A stretch of 64,000 nt of DNA from Acidobacteriota bacterium (GTDB lineage Bacteria; Acidobacteriota; Blastocatellia; Pyrinomonadales; Pyrinomonadaceae), in NCBI GenBank assembly GCA_019639235.1, contig JAHBSG010000022.1, positions 1 through 64,000 on the forward strand, given 5' to 3'. Below are positions 61,817 to 64,000 of the stretch, one piece after another. Each line of letters opens with the position of its first letter. Position 1 is the stretch's first letter. Under the pieces are notes generated by a model. It was not told where the DNA came from, searched no databases, and was given only the letters and a program-made list of their open reading frames with translations. The position numbers and the translations under genes are program-made.

Positions 61817-62791
61817 ATGAGACAATTTGGATTCACCTTGATCGCTTTCAGCGTTTTGTTATTGATCTCGTGCTCCGCGGAGCGTGCGGCGAACACGGCA
61901 ACCGCGTCGTCGCCGACGCCGACTCCGGCCGTGACCCGCGACGCCGAGCTTGAACGTGCGTTTGCCGAGATCGCGAAGGACTCGCAGGGGCGAGTCGGTG
62001 TTTATGCCCGAGTTCTTGAAACCGGCGAATCGGCCGAGCTCAACGCTGACGACCGATTTGCGATGCAGAGCGTCGTCAAGGTGCCGATATCGATGGCCAT
62101 CTTGCGGCAGGTCGAGGAAGGGAAGCTGCGGCTCGACGAAAAGGTCGCTTTCGGCAAGGATGAACTTGTCCCTAGCGGCATGCACTCGCCGCTGAAAGAC
62201 AAAAACCCGAACGGCGGGGAAGCGGTGCTTGAGGAGATGATCAGGCTCGCTTCGAGCGAGAGCGACGGGACTGCGGCCGACGTTTTGCAGCGGGTCGCGG
62301 GCGGTGCCGACGGCGTGAACGCATATCTCGCCTCGTTTGGCGTCGAGGCGATGAAGGTCACCTACACACACAAGGAATTTTCGAACAACATCGAGCGGCA
62401 GGCCGCAAACTGGACAACGCCGAAGGGGGCCGCTGCATTGCTCGAAAAGCTGCACGAAGCATCCGCAGCGGATTCGCCCGCAGGCCGTGCATTGACCAAG
62501 CCGCACGCAGACCTTCTGCTTCGATTTATGACCGAGACATGGACGGGAGCGTACAGACTGAAGGGAATGCTTCCGCCCGGTACCGTCGTTGCCCATAAGA
62601 CCGGAAGTTCGGGCACTTTCGATGGCCTGACGCCGACGGCAAACGACGTCGGTATCATAATAACGCCTTCGGGGCGACGCATCCTGATCGCGGTTCTGGT
62701 CGGCGATTCGCGTGCGGACGAAAAGACCCGAGACGCGGTCATTGCCCGCATCGCAAAAGCCGCCTGGGACCGATGGGCATCCGACTATTGA
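61817..62791 (+). CDS. Class A beta-lactamase, lipoprotein
   Basis: 324 residues. Lipobox LISC with lipidated C19, then a Thr/Pro/Ala linker. Penicillin-binding fold: S85-V-V-K88 (SxxK), S149-D-G (SDN equivalent), a candidate omega-loop Glu at 187, and K261-T-G in HKTGSSG. NWTTPKG near 198-204 is typical of the PER/CfxA-like subclass. It should hydrolyse beta-lactams from the periplasmic face of the membrane; activity on a given drug cannot be told. Co-transcribed with the propeller gene upstream and followed by the stand-alone FGYY-type module. Confidence 0.9.
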   Translation: MRQFGFTLIAFSVLLLISCSAERAANTATASSPTPTPAVTRDAELERAFAEIAKDSQGRVGVYARVLETGESAELNADDRFAMQSVVKVPISMAILRQVEEGKLRLDEKVAFGKDELVPSGMHSPLKDKNPNGGEAVLEEMIRLASSESDGTAADVLQRVAGGADGVNAYLASFGVEAMKVTYTHKEFSNNIERQAANWTTPKGAAALLEKLHEASAADSPAGRALTKPHADLLLRFMTETWTGAYRLKGMLPPGTVVAHKTGSSGTFDGLTPTANDVGIIITPSGRRILIAVLVGDSRADEKTRDAVIARIAKAAWDRWASDY

Positions 62792-62844
62792 TCGGAATCC
62801 GCCGTGATAGCCTAAGGGAGAATATGCGATTTCGGAGGTAGGTT

Positions 62845-63171
62845 TTGCCGGCATTCCCGTGCGGAGCTCCTCAGCAGATCCGCGGCCGCGTTTTAGCCGA
62901 TATCTCGGGTTCCGGTTCGCTATTCGTTGGTGTCTATCTCGTCACGCTCGAGCTTCGCGTCGAAGACGACCCCGAACCGATCGCGGCGGCACTTTCTAAC
63001 CCATTTGGGGTATTCGCGTTCGAGCCCGTTTTGCCGTGCTCGGCCTATACCGTAACGGCCCGGCATCGGTTCTTTTCGTTCGGCGCACCTGCCCAAATCG
63101 AGCCGAAGGATTTCCCGCCCGACGGCTCCGGCGTAACGGTGACGATCTCTACGCAAAGCAAACAACAATGA
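62845..63171 (+). CDS. Stand-alone carboxypeptidase-regulatory-like module protein (TTG start)
   Basis: 108 residues. The TTG at 62845 lies 6 nt after GGAGGT (62833-62838) and is the best start; the nearby ATG at 62824 ends in a stop six codons on. The whole protein resembles the C-terminal module of the 29498, 30641, 31652 and 48404 proteins: QIRGRVLADISG, LSNPFGVFAFEPV, YTVTARHRFFSF. The FGYY core has become FGVF, and it has no signal peptide and no other domain. It could be a degenerate or cytoplasmic relative. It follows the beta-lactamase by 53 bp. Confidence 0.6.
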   Translation: MPAFPCGAPQQIRGRVLADISGSGSLFVGVYLVTLELRVEDDPEPIAAALSNPFGVFAFEPVLPCSAYTVTARHRFFSFGAPAQIEPKDFPPDGSGVTVTISTQSKQQ

Positions 63172-63234
63172 TGGGGGCAAGCATTTGTCTAAAACGGAAG
63201 AAGAGGCAACCGGAAACTAACTTGCATCAAACTG

Positions 63235-64000
63235 TTATTCGAGAACCATGATCCGGTTTTGGGTGGCAAGCCAAACTTTCTTTCCGCTGATAGTGATGTC
63301 GTAGATGTTGGCATCATATTCATTGAGTTCAGACGGGAGCGGGCTCTTTTTCCAGTTGACGCCTCCATCAGTTGTTTGAAGAAGCATGCGATCCTGGCCG
63401 ATGGCCCAAGCAACATCCGAACCAGCAACCGCCACTCTAATTAAAGAGTTGTCTGTTCCGCTCACCTGCTTCTCCCAAGTTCTGCCTCCATTCGAGGTGC
63501 GAAGGATCGTGCCCTTGACCCCAACGGCGTATCCATTCTGGGGGTCGGCGAATGCAACACTGAGAAGGTTTTCTTTCTGTTTCGATTGCTGTGCGGTCCA
63601 GGTTCGTCCGCCATCCACAGTGTGCAATATCGCACCATCGCCTCCAACAGCCCACCCTACCGATTCATTTAGGAAAGAGACGCCAGCGAGGCTATGCTCA
63701 TTGCTTTCCCAGACCTTTTCCCATTCAATGCCGTCGAGTGTCTTAAGCACATAACCAAACCGTTCGCCATTTCCGACCACCCACGCCTGGTCGCCAATCA
63801 CCGAAAGATCGTTGAGCGATTGACGCAAGTATTTGTCATCGATGTTCCAAGGGTCATTTGGGGCTCTTGCAGAAAAGATCGCACTGCCCGAGTTTTCCAG
63901 TGCGCCAATCGCATAGATCGAGCCGGAGGACGAAATCACTGAGTGAACTAAATTATACTCGCCTTCCTCTGATTCGAAATTGCGTTCCCGAATCCTGTGC
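63235..64000 (-). CDS. YCF48-like / BNR-repeat beta-propeller protein, C-terminal part (5' end outside window)
   Basis: The minus-strand frame is open to the window edge, so at least 254 C-terminal residues are present and the N-terminus is missing; an internal GTG at 63939 is not the start. Repeated blades have the BNR/YCF48 pattern: VSFLNESVGWAVGGDGAILHTVDGGRTW, VAFADPQNGYAVGVKGTILRTSNGGRTW, VAVAGSDVAWAIGQDRMLLQTTDGGVNW. Such propellers occur in photosystem II assembly factor YCF48 and, in non-phototrophs, in extracellular proteins of unknown role. The window lacks any photosynthesis gene, so no photosystem role is claimed. Confidence 0.8.
   Translation of the reverse strand, partial: HRIRERNFESEEGEYNLVHSVISSSGSIYAIGALENSGSAIFSARAPNDPWNIDDKYLRQSLNDLSVIGDQAWVVGNGERFGYVLKTLDGIEWEKVWESNEHSLAGVSFLNESVGWAVGGDGAILHTVDGGRTWTAQQSKQKENLLSVAFADPQNGYAVGVKGTILRTSNGGRTWEKQVSGTDNSLIRVAVAGSDVAWAIGQDRMLLQTTDGGVNWKKSPLPSELNEYDANIYDITISGKKVWLATQNRIMVLE

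Noticed and set aside
60899-62854. Two long minus-strand frames (308 and 331 codons) opposite the propeller and beta-lactamase genes
   Set aside because: Both plus-strand genes have family motifs and good context; the minus frames have none.

Overview
This 64 kb window is chromosomal DNA of moderately high GC content. It most likely comes from an Acidobacteriota, probably class Blastocatellia (Pyrinomonadaceae-like). That is inferred from three things: the Oar-type TonB-dependent receptor with Gly-rich loops, several secreted proteins that end in a carboxypeptidase-regulatory-like module with a conserved FGYY core, and the overall gene set. No rRNA, tRNA, CRISPR array, prophage or insertion sequence was found.

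Layout. 1-5.4 kb: end of a TonB-dependent receptor, a LolA-like secreted protein, UDP-glucose dehydrogenase with a UDP-sugar epimerase (nucleotide sugars for surface polysaccharide), and two paralogous FecR-like membrane proteins. 5.8-8.3 kb: a XylF-like sugar-binding lipoprotein, a ROK sugar kinase and a small unknown protein. 8.3-16.6 kb: a translation/transcription operon rimP-nusA-infB-rbfA-nrnA-cobO-pgpA-DUF1835, headed by a leader with a terminator-like hairpin. 16.6-23 kb: corA, an apparently leaderless infA, an exported Xaa-Pro aminopeptidase, a gene-free island of 7- and 9-nt tandem repeats, a TonB_C protein, pdxJ and a family 2 glycosyltransferase. 23-29.4 kb: ctpA, then pfkA-greA-CDP-alcohol phosphotransferase-two small proteins-accC. 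29.5-33.5 kb: three minus-strand secreted proteins, one a subtilisin-like protease, sharing the C-terminal module. 33.8-42.5 kb: Sm-like protein, NlpC/P60 peptidase, ErpA-type Fe-S carrier, two large unknown exported proteins, hicA-hicB-mrp, uracil-DNA glycosylase and YgfZ. 42.5-44.4 kb: a GxxExxY gene between inverted repeats, and a YpdA-like reductase with a palindromic element inside its reading frame. 44.5-50 kb: an exported repeat protein, a two-component system and a beta-helix protein with the C-terminal module. 50-64 kb: hemolysin III, malic enzyme, hflX (apparently starting at ATC), the c-di-AMP phosphodiesterase pgpH, an HU protein, rpsA, a PilT ATPase, a beta-propeller protein, a class A beta-lactamase, a stand-alone copy of the C-terminal module and part of a YCF48-like propeller protein.

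The core genes form ordinary housekeeping operons for translation initiation, ribosome maturation, RNA turnover, glycolysis, fatty-acid precursor supply and Fe-S assembly. The less ordinary content is the set of secreted proteins with the FGYY module, the several classes of short-period repeats placed between and even inside genes, and some unusual start signals (hflX, infA, and the 62845 module gene).
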